A DNA stretch of 64,000 bases from Paratinospora sagittata. Its lineage: Eukaryota; Streptophyta; Magnoliopsida; Ranunculales; Menispermaceae. The notes under the pieces are model-generated. The model did not search any database. It was given only the letters and a program-made list of their open reading frames with translations, and was not told where the DNA came from. Position 1 is the first letter of the stretch, and every line of letters starts with the position of its first letter. Position numbers and translations under genes: made by a program. Location: positions 62,445,254 through 62,509,253 of the forward strand of contig CM069590.1 in the NCBI GenBank assembly GCA_035771175.1. Reading direction: 5' to 3'. Positions 1-11,778 of the stretch are shown here, piece by piece.

Positions 1-46
1 CCTGTTACATCATTATCTCTTAGGCTATGCCATTTGATGTTACCAC

Positions 47-283
47 ATGGGTGTGCTATTTGTAGCTCCCTTGAAGGAATTTATAGGACTATGCAGCTCC
101 AAGAAACTCCTTGTTAATTGTGAATTGGCATTAAGGAGCCATAAAATTGCACCAGTTGGATTGGGGCTGGGTTATCTGGATTTTATAGCAGTAAAAGAAG
201 ATGAATCAAATGGAAAACAGAAGAATAATAAATGTGATGAAGATTTAATGGTTTACTTTGATGATAATGAAGGAATTTCATGA
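47..283 (+). other. Unrecognised 78-codon ORF near the window start
   Basis: This short open frame ends in an acidic, asparagine-rich tail. I do not recognise the product. A possible acceptor (TAG just before CTCCC, about position 66) would make it a terminal exon of a gene starting left of the window. It may equally be a chance ORF inside an intron of the zinc-ribbon gene that follows. No domain, signal peptide or membrane segment is visible. Confidence 0.15.
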
Positions 284-621
284 AATAAGTCATTTTTGGA
301 ACCCCCAAATCCTGATGTGAACTGTAGTATTATGTGATCTAGTTTTTCAAGTATTTTATCTATTATGATGGGAGGACCAAAACTTCAGTTAAAAAATGCT
401 TATTTTATGACAGTTGGAGCTTGGTCTAGGAAGAACTAGTGCTTACACATCCAGACCATTTGTTGCCTTGTATTTGTCATGTACACTGTGTATCATAGAC
501 AAACTATTTGTTGCCTTATATTGATCTCTGTCTCATGCACATTATGTATCTCCTCCTCATAAACAACACTGCTTAACTTACTTTTTCTCTGCGTGACTTG
601 GTGAAAATTTTCTTTTCACAG

Positions 622-1170
622 GAGGAGATGGAGAGAAATCGCAAGTCATCATCAGGTAAGGATCAGAACTGGCATTCTATTCCAAGCCGTATAAAATTGT
701 TACATTTCTTTTTTATTGACTTGATCTGTGGAAATTGAGATAAGATGGAAGCATGGGAACTGAGCAGCAGCTGTTTCTTTATGCTGTCCTCATGAGACCG
801 GGGTGTAGTGTTCTTCAGGGTTTTTTGTGACCAACACAACTGATAATTTATGCTCTGATTTATGATTACCTCATCAAAAAATTTATCCAAGTTGCAGGTT
901 CAAAATCCTCTGATAATGCTGGGAGGAGGATGAGGGAAGTTGCTTGTCCTACATGCACAGTCCATTTGCAGGTTCGTAAGCCATGTGTGACTTAAAATTG
1001 GATATGGTGCCAATTTGTTTGTATGCCATGTGAAATCACCTTCAATTTCTTTAACATTGTTCTGTTTTGTTGGGTTTTTGCTTGTACTGCAGGTTCAAGT
1101 TCCAAGTTCTGGTTCTGAGACAATAGAGTGTGGGGTATGCCAACATCCGTTCCTAGTCAGTGCCCATTGA
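622..1170 (+). CDS. 3' exons of a gene with a C-terminal zinc-ribbon-like tail (5' part outside window)
   Basis: Three exons join in phase: 622-655 (acceptor TTTTCACAG, donor CAG|GTAAG), 898-971 and 1093-1170, the last ending in TGA. The joined tail has a basic/serine-rich stretch followed by CPTC, a 20-residue spacer and CGVC, and ends HPFLVSAH. Two CxxC knuckles spaced this way suggest a small zinc ribbon of the LSD1/metacaspase kind, though I cannot name the family with certainty. Exon phases are 0, 1 and 0 and all junctions are canonical, which is why I accept such short exons. The start and most of the protein lie upstream of the window. Just after the stop, the end of the coding sequence is partly repeated. 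Confidence 0.6.
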
Positions 1171-1218
1171 TACTATCTGAGTGCGAGGTGTGCCAACATC
1201 CGTTCTGCTCATTGATAC
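1126..1218 (+). repeat. Imperfect tandem duplication of the zinc-ribbon gene's coding end
   Basis: The segment 1126-1173, which encodes the last CxxC and the stop codon, is repeated at 1179-1218 with substitutions and a short deletion. Both copies share GCCAACATCCGTTC and CATTGATAC. The second copy lies in the 3' untranslated region. Confidence 0.6.
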
Positions 1219-4073
1219 ACTCGCCCAACGTTGGAAGTGTTTCATGCGTCTTTGTGTCATCTTTCATCAAAATTAGCCCCGTCCCCTCTATATTCGTTTA
1301 ATTTCTTCTGCTGGCGCTTGCTGCTGACAAGCGGGTGAATATGGTTTGTTTGTTTATCATATACCCTTCAAATTAGTGGTTTTTGCCATGTAAAATTGTG
1401 GACCTGATGAATCTTGCTGCATCATGTATATGGCTTTCTTTGCTGGTAGAGGCTCTCAGTCATCAGGAGGAGTACATTTCTTGTGTATAAAATCTTCTGA
1501 TTCTTCCGTATGATATTCTGTAGATTGATAATATTGCTTTCTTGTGCTCTCTTGCATGTGTGGATTCATTTGAGAATGTCATTGCTTACGTACCCCCACC
1601 TAATTAGGTGCATCTCCTTGGCCCTTATAATTTGGATGTTGGAAAACCGTCCTCTAATCCTCTAATAATTCGTGGCATCCTATTCTTACTGAAAAGTATT
1701 CTTTGGAGGGTAGTTAATAAAGAAAGTGCATCAAAAAATTATTTTTATTATTTTTTAAGGGGAAACAAGGGACAGCGTCTAACCCCAACTACCGTCTTTC
1801 CCAACCTCAAAACAGTTTTAAGAGTACAATTCTATTTTTTATTGATTTATAATTTTTAGAACTGTGTTTGGCGTTGTATTTTAAGTTCGTTTTTTAACAT
1901 TTTGAAACTAGTGAAAAAAAGTTGTTTGGTTTGTTTGAAGTCGAAAGGACAATTGGTGGGATCTTTTAATTGTAAATTATAAATGAGAAACTAATATATT
2001 AATTATAGTCTTGTTATTAATTTGTATCTAAAAACATGGTTGAAGAAAAGTTGGAAAATGGTTTTTACATGTTTTTAATTTTTTTTGATTTTCAATGCAA
2101 AAATGATTTTTAAATCCTCACAAACCAAACAAGTAATGTTAAAAACTGAATTTAAAGTCTATGACAACCGCAGCCTAAATTCTTGACAGACTGGTTTAAG
2201 TTCCACATACAGTAAGTTAGGACCAACCAATAAATGAAGGGAAATTCCAAATTAACTACAAATGTTGTAACTGTGCAACTATAAATCACTTTGGTTTGTG
2301 TTTGGGCTGACCATTTAACCAATATATTTACCTTTGAGAGTTTCGGGGTTCCTTCCAATTTTAAAGAATCTGCAGTTTTCTTGAGGCAATATTCATGCAC
2401 TAGGCAGGCTTGACCTCTTCTTGCTCATTTGCTCAACCTAATTGAATGCTTTGATCCAAGTTTACAGCATTAAACAATTATGCTCAAGTCTCTTTACATA
2501 TATAATTTCATGATAATAACCTTAACCGGGTCAGCTATTGGCCTAATCGACTTGTAGTATGTAAAGTAAACTTTTAGAGGAAAAACATAACTTTAACTTG
2601 TAATATTTTTGACAACGATCATATAGAGACACAGAGGTGTGGAGCTGAGATTTGGTGCAAGTGGTTAGGTTACATGCCACTGCCACCCCATCATCTCAGA
2701 TATTCAAGGCGCTGAGTTCCTATTGTGCTAACCATAAGATGCATACGCAAAACTATCATACTATTCATGAAATGCATAAATAAATACAATAATAAGCTGG
2801 GTTGGCTGCCTTCTTCCATTACTACTGACAATTAGGTCATAAATAATAAAAGGATCTGATGGCGGAAAACCTAACTCATTAAATTTCTGAAACGACGTGG
2901 TTAATGTTAACTAGTAAATGCCCAAACATGTGTTGATATATCGTTGACCATATATATATGGGTCCGCAAACACAGTACCACGTAGTTTTGTCTTTAATTT
3001 TTTCATGTAAACACCTAGAAAAATATTATTATTATTATTATTTTATCATATGATGATTAATAATAAATATAAGTTTTAAAAAATAAGATAAATGCGTTAT
3101 TATTTTATCATTTAAAATAAAAAAAAATAAAAAAAAGCTTCACATTTTTTTTTCTAGTAATTTCAAACGATTGAAAAAAATAATTAAGAAGTAATAAAAA
3201 TTATATTTAAATTTATTTTTATTAATTATAATTTAACAGTGAAGTTACGCCGAACAGTAAGGTAGGAAAAACCTTTTATAATGTCTACTCGTCTATCCTT
3301 CCTTCTTTGCCGATGTGCCATGCGACGGACCTGTGCGGGTCCGAAAAAACACACCATACAATTGGCCTAAATAAAGCTGATGTTATCGCAAAGATCCTAT
3401 AATATTAATTATTGATGCTGTGACCAATATTGACTGGTAAACTCTCTTTTCATCCTTCATTTCAAAAAACAATTCTCATGTCTCCGACTTTTTTTGCTTT
3501 TTCTTACTCTCATATACTTTCATTTTCTCCTTCAAATAAAAACAATATTTGTATAATATAAAAAAGATGCAAGTTGATACGAATTGATTTACCACGTCGT
3601 CTTTGGTGTTGTTTATCACTTGAAACATTTGTTTAATTTTCAGTTTGCTTTTGGGAATAAGGTCACCAATGTTGCGACGGTGATGTTAATTGGAATTCAG
3701 AAAATGTTTTAAAAACGCACTTAATTCTACGCCCTTAAATACGGTTGGATTGCCTAACCCGAGACACAGGTGAAAAAGTGTGTTTTAATTCTAATTATGT
3801 TTCCCTTGCACTATTCATACTGAAATTCAACAAAATACATTCTAAATGTGTCTTTTTCTTTTGAAAATGGGGGTGGGACCAATCATTTAAGTAGCGAAGG
3901 AAGCCCAGGAACTTCAATAGTATTGGATATCTCTCTTTTAACAACTATATCCTTCCATTCAATTTCGAACAACCACATCTAGCTACCATCCCCGCCAAAC
4001 AATAACTGGGGTGATTTCGACAGCTTCTTCTTTTGACCTGCTTCTGCTTTTAAAAAAAATAAATATAAGACCC
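1171..4073. other. Intergenic, AT-rich spacer
   Basis: No convincing gene is seen. It holds the 3' region of the upstream gene, a probable MITE (1876-2165), a very AT-rich stretch (about 3000-3240), and the upstream region of the first GDSL gene with a TATA box at its right end. Around 2650-2700 there is a weak tRNA-like A-box string without a clear B-box. Confidence 0.5.
1876..2165. mobile_element. Probable MITE with imperfect terminal inverted repeats
   Basis: The left end (about 1880-1903, reading TTAAGTTCG then TTTTTTAACATT) is the imperfect reverse complement of the right end (about 2138-2160). The interior is AT-rich and non-coding, with internal GTTTGGTTTG/CAAACCAAAC pairs. The length of about 290 bp suits a non-autonomous TIR element. 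The target duplication is not clear. Confidence 0.4.
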
Positions 4074-4075
4074 TT

Positions 4076-4082
4076 TATATAA
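4076..4082 (+). promoter_or_regulatory. TATA box of GDSL copy 1
   Basis: TATATAA lies 65 bp before the ATG at 4147. Transcription would then start near 4105-4115. That makes the upstream in-frame ATG at 4105 an unlikely start and favours 4147. Confidence 0.55.
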
Positions 4083-4146
4083 GCAGCTGACACAAAGGAA
4101 CTTCATGATCAACTTATATACTTCATTTATATATCTTTCCAAATAT

Positions 4147-7100
4147 ATGGCTTCTTCTTCTTGCTCTCTTCATTCAACCATTAATCTCTCCATAATTCTT
4201 CTAATTATGCAGAGCATGAGCATCAGAGGTATAATCACCTTACCGAAGAACGTAGTGGTTCCAGCAGTTCTTGTGTTCGGAGATTCAATAGTGGATCCTG
4301 GGAATAACAACAACCTCCCTACGCCGGCTAAGGCCAATTTTCCTCCTTATGGAAAGGACTTCATGGGTGGAATGCCATCAGGACGGTTCAGCAATGGGAA
4401 GATCCCATCAGACTTGACGGGTAATTTTAGTTCCAAATTATTATTATTATTATTATTATTATTATTTATTTTTATTTTTATTTTTTCTTCTTCTTGTTAA
4501 AGTATGACACTACAAAAGCTTTTCTTTCAATCATTTAAAGGCATGGAGCGCCATATATTGATGTAGGACATTATCCCAGCTCCGGACTTCTTAGCCTTAG
4601 TGTTAGAAACCAATAAATCCAAAAACTATAGGTAATAGTTACAGGTCCAACAATGTATGATAACTATTGACTCTCGGGGAATGAGTTTTGCCGAAAATGA
4701 AATTGGTAAGGGGGAAAAACATAAGGAATTTAGGTTTTCTTAAAAGTTGGTTTGGGTGGGGTTCTACGGGTCGGTTTTCCATAGAACCTGACACCTTATT
4801 TGAATCTATTAGCCAGGCCCCTTATTCTAAAACCTAATCTACCCGAGACCTTTTTGAAAAAACGACCCAACTTGACATTTTTTGATCAAGTCAAGTCAGG
4901 TGGGGGTGACTTTACCTAAAAGTTATAGTCAATAAGCGAAGTCTCAATAATGAATATCAAACTATCATTAAAAATATGCGGGTGGTCTTTACCTCTCATT
5001 AGCTGAACTTTCGAAAGTATATGTTCCTAGCATCATGTGACGTTAGAGAGACAATAAGCCTTTTATTTTATTGGGGCTAGAGGGACCTGAGCCAGAGACA
5101 ATAGACCTTTGTTTTATTGGGGCCAGAGAGCTTGAGCCCTCGAGGATTTTTAAAGTCGACAGATTTTCTTTTTACTATAAATTTCATTATTATTAGTACT
5201 TTAGAAGTATTTTATCCTGTCCGGGTATTAGGCTCTTGGGTGGTGTGAGTTTATGATGTAGGGACATTGTCTTTCATACCTGAGCTTAAGACTTCTCTGT
5301 AGGTTGGTGGTCTATACTACATTAGTATAAGCTTTAGAAAGTGTACGCTCTAACCATCATGTTGCAATATTTGTTCTTATGTTTCTCTTCGAATGGCCTA
5401 ATGAAGAAGTCCAAAACTTTTTTAAAACAATCGAAATTGTTTTATTTTCTTTGCAAATAAAAGTGATCGATTTAAACTATAATTCAAAAGAAAGATAACT
5501 GGAATTTCCAATGTAATAGAAAGTAAGATAAAAATTGTGGTGTAATGGTAATTAGGATTTTTACATATTATAAATGTGTGATTTTATTTTTCAGAATAGT
5601 ATTTCCATCATATATAAATTATATTAATTATTAGTTCATTAATTTTCTACAATATTATATAAAAATTACGTACATTTTGCATAAGAAAAACTTATAGTGC
5701 TTTTATTGGAATGTAGTAGCTAAGACATTAATAGACTTAATTACAACCGTTGAACATAACATCATTATTAATAAAAGTATTTTTTTAAATATATATTGGT
5801 TTTATTTTTTTTGTTACAAGATTTTCCTATCTAAATTATATAATGCCAATAACATCATAAATTATATATTCTGAAAACTATATGGGCACATAGGTCCCAT
5901 ATGAAAGTGAACAAGAGGGTGACATTCTCACAGCTAATTAAGCTTACATAGTGAACTAACAACCACCGTTGCGAAAAAGATTTAAATCCACATTACTTAT
6001 GAAAGAGGAAGGAATGCCAACCGCCAAATCGAATATTGCATGTATATAGAACACCTAATTTTGAATCCATGCATGGAGAATTGACCATAGATGCATGAAA
6101 TTAATATAAATAAATAATATGTGTGTGTGTATACATATAATTAACACATAAGATGATGGGATTACAGCAACCTATTAAACATTTATGATTCCTTAATTAA
6201 TTTGTGACATTTCACAGTTGAAGAATTAGGAATTAAGGAGCTGTTACCAGCTTATCTTGACCCAAAATTGCAACCAGATGATCTCCCTACTGGCGTAAGC
6301 TTTGCTTCTGGGGGCTGCGGATACGACCCGATCACAGCTCTATCATCGGTACAATTTCATTAATTCGCTATTACTTAGCTACTACCACAACCTGTCTTAT
6401 TATATTTGATTAATTATAGGGCTCTGTACAAATTAATGAGAGAAATATCTTTATGTATGTCTCTATCTTTTCATGTCTTAATTAATTATGTGGCTAAATT
6501 GGGTTCAGCAGGTATAAAAAGTGAGGGGATAGTTGTTTCACTTACTTATTTAATTGTTTTTTGTGATGCCCTTCATATTAATTTAACATTTTCTTTAAAA
6601 TAATATTAAAGTAACTTTTAAAGGGTATATTCTATCGGCTCAGTGGTTATTAGAAATGTGAAATTAGACTCCTTAAGGGAGGTCTCGAGTTCGATTCTGG
6701 AGGAGGCCCTGCAATATTTATGAATAGTGGTAGACAAATAATCGTTTCGATGTAGACCAGCTGCGGTTGAGTTGCTACATGGCGATAGAACAATATTATG
6801 TGGTACTATAGCTAGGCGTTTTCCCTGAGGGGTGCGCCCGCACCTGGGTAGGGGACACGCTGTACAACTCAAGAATACTATTAAATTATTTTAAATTATG
6901 TATCGACATATAATTTAAAATAATTTAATAATATATAAAATAATTTAATAATTTTTTGAGATAATTCAAAGTGATGTACATTTTAAATATCCGTTTTAGA
7001 TGTCAACATACATGACTCATATCTTTTTATTGATGATTATCAGGTTGCGATTGATTTATCGGGTCAATTAGATCTGTTCAAAGAGTACATAGGGAAGTTA

Positions 7101-8546
7101 AAGGCAATGGTGGGAGAAGACAGAACAGCGAGCATCATTTCCAACAGTTTGTACTTAGTGGTAGCTGGCAGCAATGACATTTCAAACACTTATTTCGGTT
7201 CACCCTTGAGGAAATACAAATATGACGTGCCCGCCTACACTGATCTCATGCTTCACCACGCCTCAGCTTTCATTCAGGCAATAAACTACTACCGGAGCAC
7301 TATATCATTAATATTACCACGTTTTTATTTATGTTTTGGTTTGGAAACTTATTTATTTTTTAATATCATTAATATTAATAGGCATATGGTTTCTATTTTG
7401 TATTACTATTTATATATATATATATTCAACTTTTTAATAAGAAAAGGAAAAATAAATAAAAATTTATGGTGATAATCAAGAAAAAAGGAAAAGAAATTTT
7501 ATGGAGGTGAATGGTCAGCAAGTTTGACTTTTTCTTTTTCTTAATGTTTTGTGTGGATGTGAAATATTAGGAATTGTATGATTTGGGAGCACGAAGGATA
7601 GCAGTAACTGCTGCGGCCCCAGTGGGATGCTTACCATCACAAAGAACAGTGGCAGGAGGGAAACAGAGAGAATGTGTAGACAAGTTTAATCAGGCTGCAG
7701 CACTGTTCAACTCCAAGCTCTCCAATGCGCTTGATCAATTTAATAACCAGTACCCCCATCTTAGAGCTGTCTACATTGATATTTATAACCCTCTTCTTCA
7801 TCTTATATTAAAACCAAATTCTTATGGTAATTATTCTTCTCTTATTCATTCATTAATTTATTTACTTAATGCTTATGTATATTATACATGATAATATTGC
7901 ACACAAAATATGATGGGACAGTTTATATGAGAGCCGAAATTATTGGTCAGTTCCATAGGCTCCAAGAGGTCTAATATGAAATTTAATTATATAGGTCGAT
8001 CTAATTAATTCCGATATGATTGATAAATAAGGAAATGGGGTGGTCATATAATTTTCTTCTGACTTCCGTGTCTCTAAATCACTTTCATTTCTTTATGATA
8101 TATAGTATTGATTTGTGGGTCTTTAATTTGATTGGCCCAGTAGATCGATGATGCTGATTCATATATAGTTTGAAAAAAATTAACTAGTCTATTATATATA
8201 ACTTAGAAATGTCTTTTTGATTGGAACCATGCTAATTAAAGCATGCAACCAATTGATAATAACATTCGATATTTAAAGGATGATGGAGAGAAGTATAATA
8301 TAGATGAATTAATGTTTTAATTGTGATTTGATAGGATTCGAAATATCTGATAGAGGATGCTGCGGGACAGGACTGATAGAGGTAATTATACTGTGTAATA
8401 AGTTAAATCCATTTACGTGCATGGACGTCTCCAATTATGTGTTCTGGGACAGTTTTCACCCTACCCAGAAAGCTTATGAGACCCTTTTCCTTCCCATCCT
8501 CAAGAGCAAAGTCAGCAGCTTCTTCTGTGGTGACGGCCCCTGCTAG
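4147..8546 (+). CDS. GDSL esterase/lipase, EXL type, copy 1 (intact, 5 exons)
   Basis: Exons are 4147-4420, 6218-6348, 7044-7277, 7571-7826 and 8335-8546, giving 368 residues, the normal size for secreted plant GDSL lipases. An N-terminal hydrophobic stretch (about residues 12-26) is a likely signal peptide. The nucleophile is Ser47 in [13 protein letters not shown], the block III oxyanion motif GSND is at 177-180, and the Asp337/His340 pair lies in [10 protein letters not shown]. All catalytic parts are present, so an extracellular acyl-ester hydrolase is expected; the substrate is unknown. An in-frame ATG at 4105 would add 14 residues, but it sits too close to the TATA box and the exon 1 length from 4147 (274 nt) equals that of copy 2. 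Intron 3 uses a GC donor (CAG|GCAATA). A SINE lies in intron 2. Confidence 0.9.
4421..6217 (+). other. Long intron 1 of GDSL copy 1
   Basis: This 1797-bp intron begins with a (TTA)n microsatellite (about 4438-4468). About 4560-5350 is less AT-rich and looks like an old repeat; two related strings around TTTTATTGGGGC occur at about 5066 and 5112. No coding domain is seen. The rest is AT-rich, with a (GT)n run near 6121. Confidence 0.45.
6625..6875 (+). mobile_element. tRNA-derived SINE in intron 2 of GDSL copy 1
   Basis: A polymerase III A-box-like GGCTCAGTGGTT (6637-6648) is followed about 40 bp later by a B-box-like GAGTTCGATTCTGG (6687-6700), the spacing of a tRNA head. The following part (about 6760-6870) is less AT-rich than the intron and non-coding. 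This fits a plant tRNA-related SINE. The exact ends and target duplication are not resolved. Confidence 0.65.
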
Positions 8547-9650
8547 CTTCTAATTAATTAATTACTTGCTCCTGCAAGTTTGTTTGTATTTAATTATATT
8601 CATCATGTGTATTACGTCTTTATTGATTCTTGGTAACTAAGTCGTCAAATATTTAAGCAACGACTTCATTTACTTCAAATGAAATTGTTTCAAATTGTTG
8701 TGTCATTTTGTAACTTCTATATCCTTATGGTTTATTATCAACTTATATTGTGCCTTTTGTAACGTTTATTGGGTCCTTGACCCTACTTTATTCTCACAAC
8801 ACTAGCTAAGTGCCATGGCCTTGTGTTTGGTAAAATTTTTGTAAAAAGTTCTTTTTTATTTTTAAAGTGCTGCTAAAAAATAAAAAGTTCTTTTTTATTT
8901 TTTAAAAAATTAGTCTTAGCCAACTTCTCAAAAAGTGTAAATATTATTTTTTTCTACTGTAATTTGACCCAAAATAAATATTGTAAAATATTTCTAAAAT
9001 TGCTTTTGGTATAAAAGCACTTTGCAAAAGCTTAGTCGAGGGTTAGATCTTCTTTAGCCGTATAGATGTCTTTAGCCCGAGGGTTAGATCTTCTTTAGCC
9101 GTATAGATGTCTTTAGCCCGGGGCGACATGATTAAACAAAAGCTAGACAATTAATTACATCTTGTTAGATAAACTTGATATACATTGTTGAACCTTCACT
9201 TTTCAACTATAACTTTTTGATTAAGTGATTTCTAACATTGTATGAATATCAAAGGTTTTGGTTTTGTGAGAACTATTGAATTCAAATCACATAATTGACA
9301 TTAGCACATTTTTCATTTGCATAATTAATATTTATCTTTTTTTATCTCTTTTTTCTGCTCTTCAAGTATAGGACGAGGTTGTACGTAAGAGAGAGTGTTA
9401 GATAAGCTTGATGTGTATTTTGGGCTTCCACTTATTAGTTATAATTTTTAAGTTGAGTGATTTCTATTAGAAATTAAACAAATGGTTAGAAACTTGTTAT
9501 CCAAAATCATTATTTTTTATGTGATTCAATACATTCCATTAATAGTGCACCATTCATTAGGGTCAGCCCAAAGGGCAAAGGAAGACGGCCCAAACCCCTA
9601 ATTTTTAGAGGCCCACATTATATATATAGATATAGATATATATATATATA
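8547..9650. other. 3' region of GDSL copy 1 and spacer
   Basis: No gene is seen. About 8820-9035 has reverse-complementary strings around AAAAGT...ACTTTT and a GCTTTTGG/CAAAAGC pair, suggesting an old hAT-like MITE. A 41-bp tandem duplication follows at 9038-9119, and a (TA)n run is near 9620-9650. Confidence 0.35.
9038..9119 (+). repeat. Two exact tandem copies of a 41-bp unit
   Basis: The unit begins GAGGGTTAGATC and ends GTCTTTAGCCC. Copy 1 is 9038-9078 and copy 2 is 9079-9119, with no mismatch seen, so the duplication is recent. Confidence 0.85.
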
Positions 9651-9658
9651 TAAACTTA

Positions 9659-10955
9659 TGGAGCTATTAAAATCACCAACTATTTACTCTCTATCCATTC
9701 ACCTTAGTTAAAAAAATAAAAAGACAAAAATTACTTTATGTAAAATTACTAAAATAGACACATAACTATCTTAAACCATCACACTCTGTCTTCACCCACC
9801 CATCCTTCAACCTAAAACCCTAACTCTCCAATTTTTCTACTATTTCAATCTTCAATCTTACCATTTTTTTTTTCAGAGTTAAATTATATTTTTTCATCAT
9901 TTTATTGTCATAAAAGTATTTATAAGTGTTGAAAAACATCTTTCATTGGTTTGAGAAGTGTGAAAAGTATTGAAAGTGATTTTTCTTCAATCAAGCCATT
10001 TGATCGACAATGGAAAGAAAAACAAATGAAATGGAAAGATCTACGTGCTCTATGTTTAATTGTTTCGTATACTTTTTTTCATTGAAAATATCTATAAATA
10101 AATAAATAAAAAGTGTAAAAAATGGGTTTCGAACACTGTTTTGAAACCATTTTTCGACCTATCTGACCATACAGGACCACTGGACCAGACATAAATGTTA
10201 TGTCCTGTCCTGCATGGCTAGACAACATACTCGGCCGGACAGAACAGTTCCGTCCATCCCCAGACAGGACCGAACATAACCATCTTGTTCAATCCTGTCT
10301 GGCCAGAAAGTTTTTTATATTTTGTTATTATTTACAAAATATAAAATTGTAAGATTGTTATTTAATTTTTTTTTTTTATCAAATACCATATTTAAAAAAT
10401 ATAAAACGTATTGTTCGGTTTGCCACGGTTTTGGGGTTTTTTTTTAATTATTTACATTTTCCCTGGTCGGCCGAAAATAGATGAAGAATGGGTTTGGAAA
10501 CCCATTCACCGCCCCCATTTTCTTCATTTTTTTGGTAATTTGTTCACATAAATAGGTACAAATGAACAAATAACACAAAAAATCCAACTTATAAAAATCA
10601 AGTTTTGCTTATCCATTTAAGATTAATCTTTCTCCAACAATAATTCAAGTAGAACACAAAATCTCTCGATTTTACCGCAAGATATGGTCTCTTAGTTGCC
10701 AAGGAGCCTTTTAATGTTGTTCTAATTTATTGAATGCTTCAAAACTTGCAAGAAATAGAAATTGAAAGGAGAAGAAATGAGAGGAAAGAAAAAAGAGAGG
10801 AAGAGAGGGTTTAGAGAATGAGGGAAAAATGGGAGGGGTATAACTGGAATTGTGGGTGGGGGAAGAGCGAGTGTTTGAGTGATTTTAAATTTTAAGGTAG
10901 GTTAACAGTGGGTAGGTAGACACTGAGTAAAGGGTGGGTGATTTTAACAGCTCCC
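9659..10955. mobile_element. Non-autonomous TIR DNA transposon, 1297 bp, with 8-bp target duplication
   Basis: The left end GGAGCTATTAAAATCACC (from 9660) and the reverse complement of the right end, GGGAGCTGTTAAAATCACC, form terminal inverted repeats; similarity continues into TTTACTC and TGTCTA. The flanks are identical: TAAACTTA at 9651-9658 and 10956-10963. An 8-bp duplication points to hAT. A 9-bp Mutator duplication with one mismatch is possible if the outer TIR base is assigned differently. No transposase reading frame is seen inside, so it must have been moved in trans. Confidence 0.75.
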
Positions 10956-11778
10956 TAAACTTAATTGTAAACTTTATTTAATTACATTCTTGGAGCCCCA
11001 AATTTAGCTCTAAAATTAATATATATACATACACGTAATTTGGTAATAAATAACTTTTATTATTATTTTTTGGTAACTTTAATTTTTTTATTTATTATTA
11101 TTTCTTTTTGGTAACTTTCAGCCTATTTTATTTACGTGCAACTGTCATTTTCAGCCCCTTTTGTTCTTTTTGTAACTTTTAGCTATTTTTTATTATTTGT
11201 GGCTACGTTTAACTTCTCATTTAATTATTATTCCTTTTTTGGTAACTTTCACCTCCATTTATTCATGTGATGTTAATTTTAATTTTCATTTATTTTTTAT
11301 TTTTAATATCATTTTTATACTTTTTTTAATTAAATTATTTTTTACTTACTATTCATGCCCAAAAATTTTATCGCAATCTAAAACTCTAAAGTGTAGAGAT
11401 AACTGTGATTTCAAATAAGAAATCTAGCAACAACAATTCTGTGACCAACGACGAAATCCGATTACGACAATCTCGTAGATCTTATCGCAATCCAAAACCA
11501 CCGAGAGAATTGCAATTTTAAATAAGAAATTCAGCAATGTCGATCCCGTGATCGACAACTCCCTTTTCTTCTTCTTCTTTCAGTTTTTATTTTGCCATGT
11601 CCGCCGGCCACTTGTTTTTATTTTGTTAACTACTCCTACATTACAATTCAATCATTTTTTTTGCTTATCCACCAACCACTATCTCTGTCCGCCAACCCTT
11701 TCCTTTTTTTTTTGAAAAAAAAAACTACTCCTATAATTCAATCATATTTTTTGGTTTGCTAATTTTATATAATTTTGT

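Noticed and set aside
9600..9660. (TA)n run taken as a CRISPR-like or origin-like repeat
   Set aside because: A simple dinucleotide repeat in a plant spacer; no spacer-repeat structure exists anywhere in the window.
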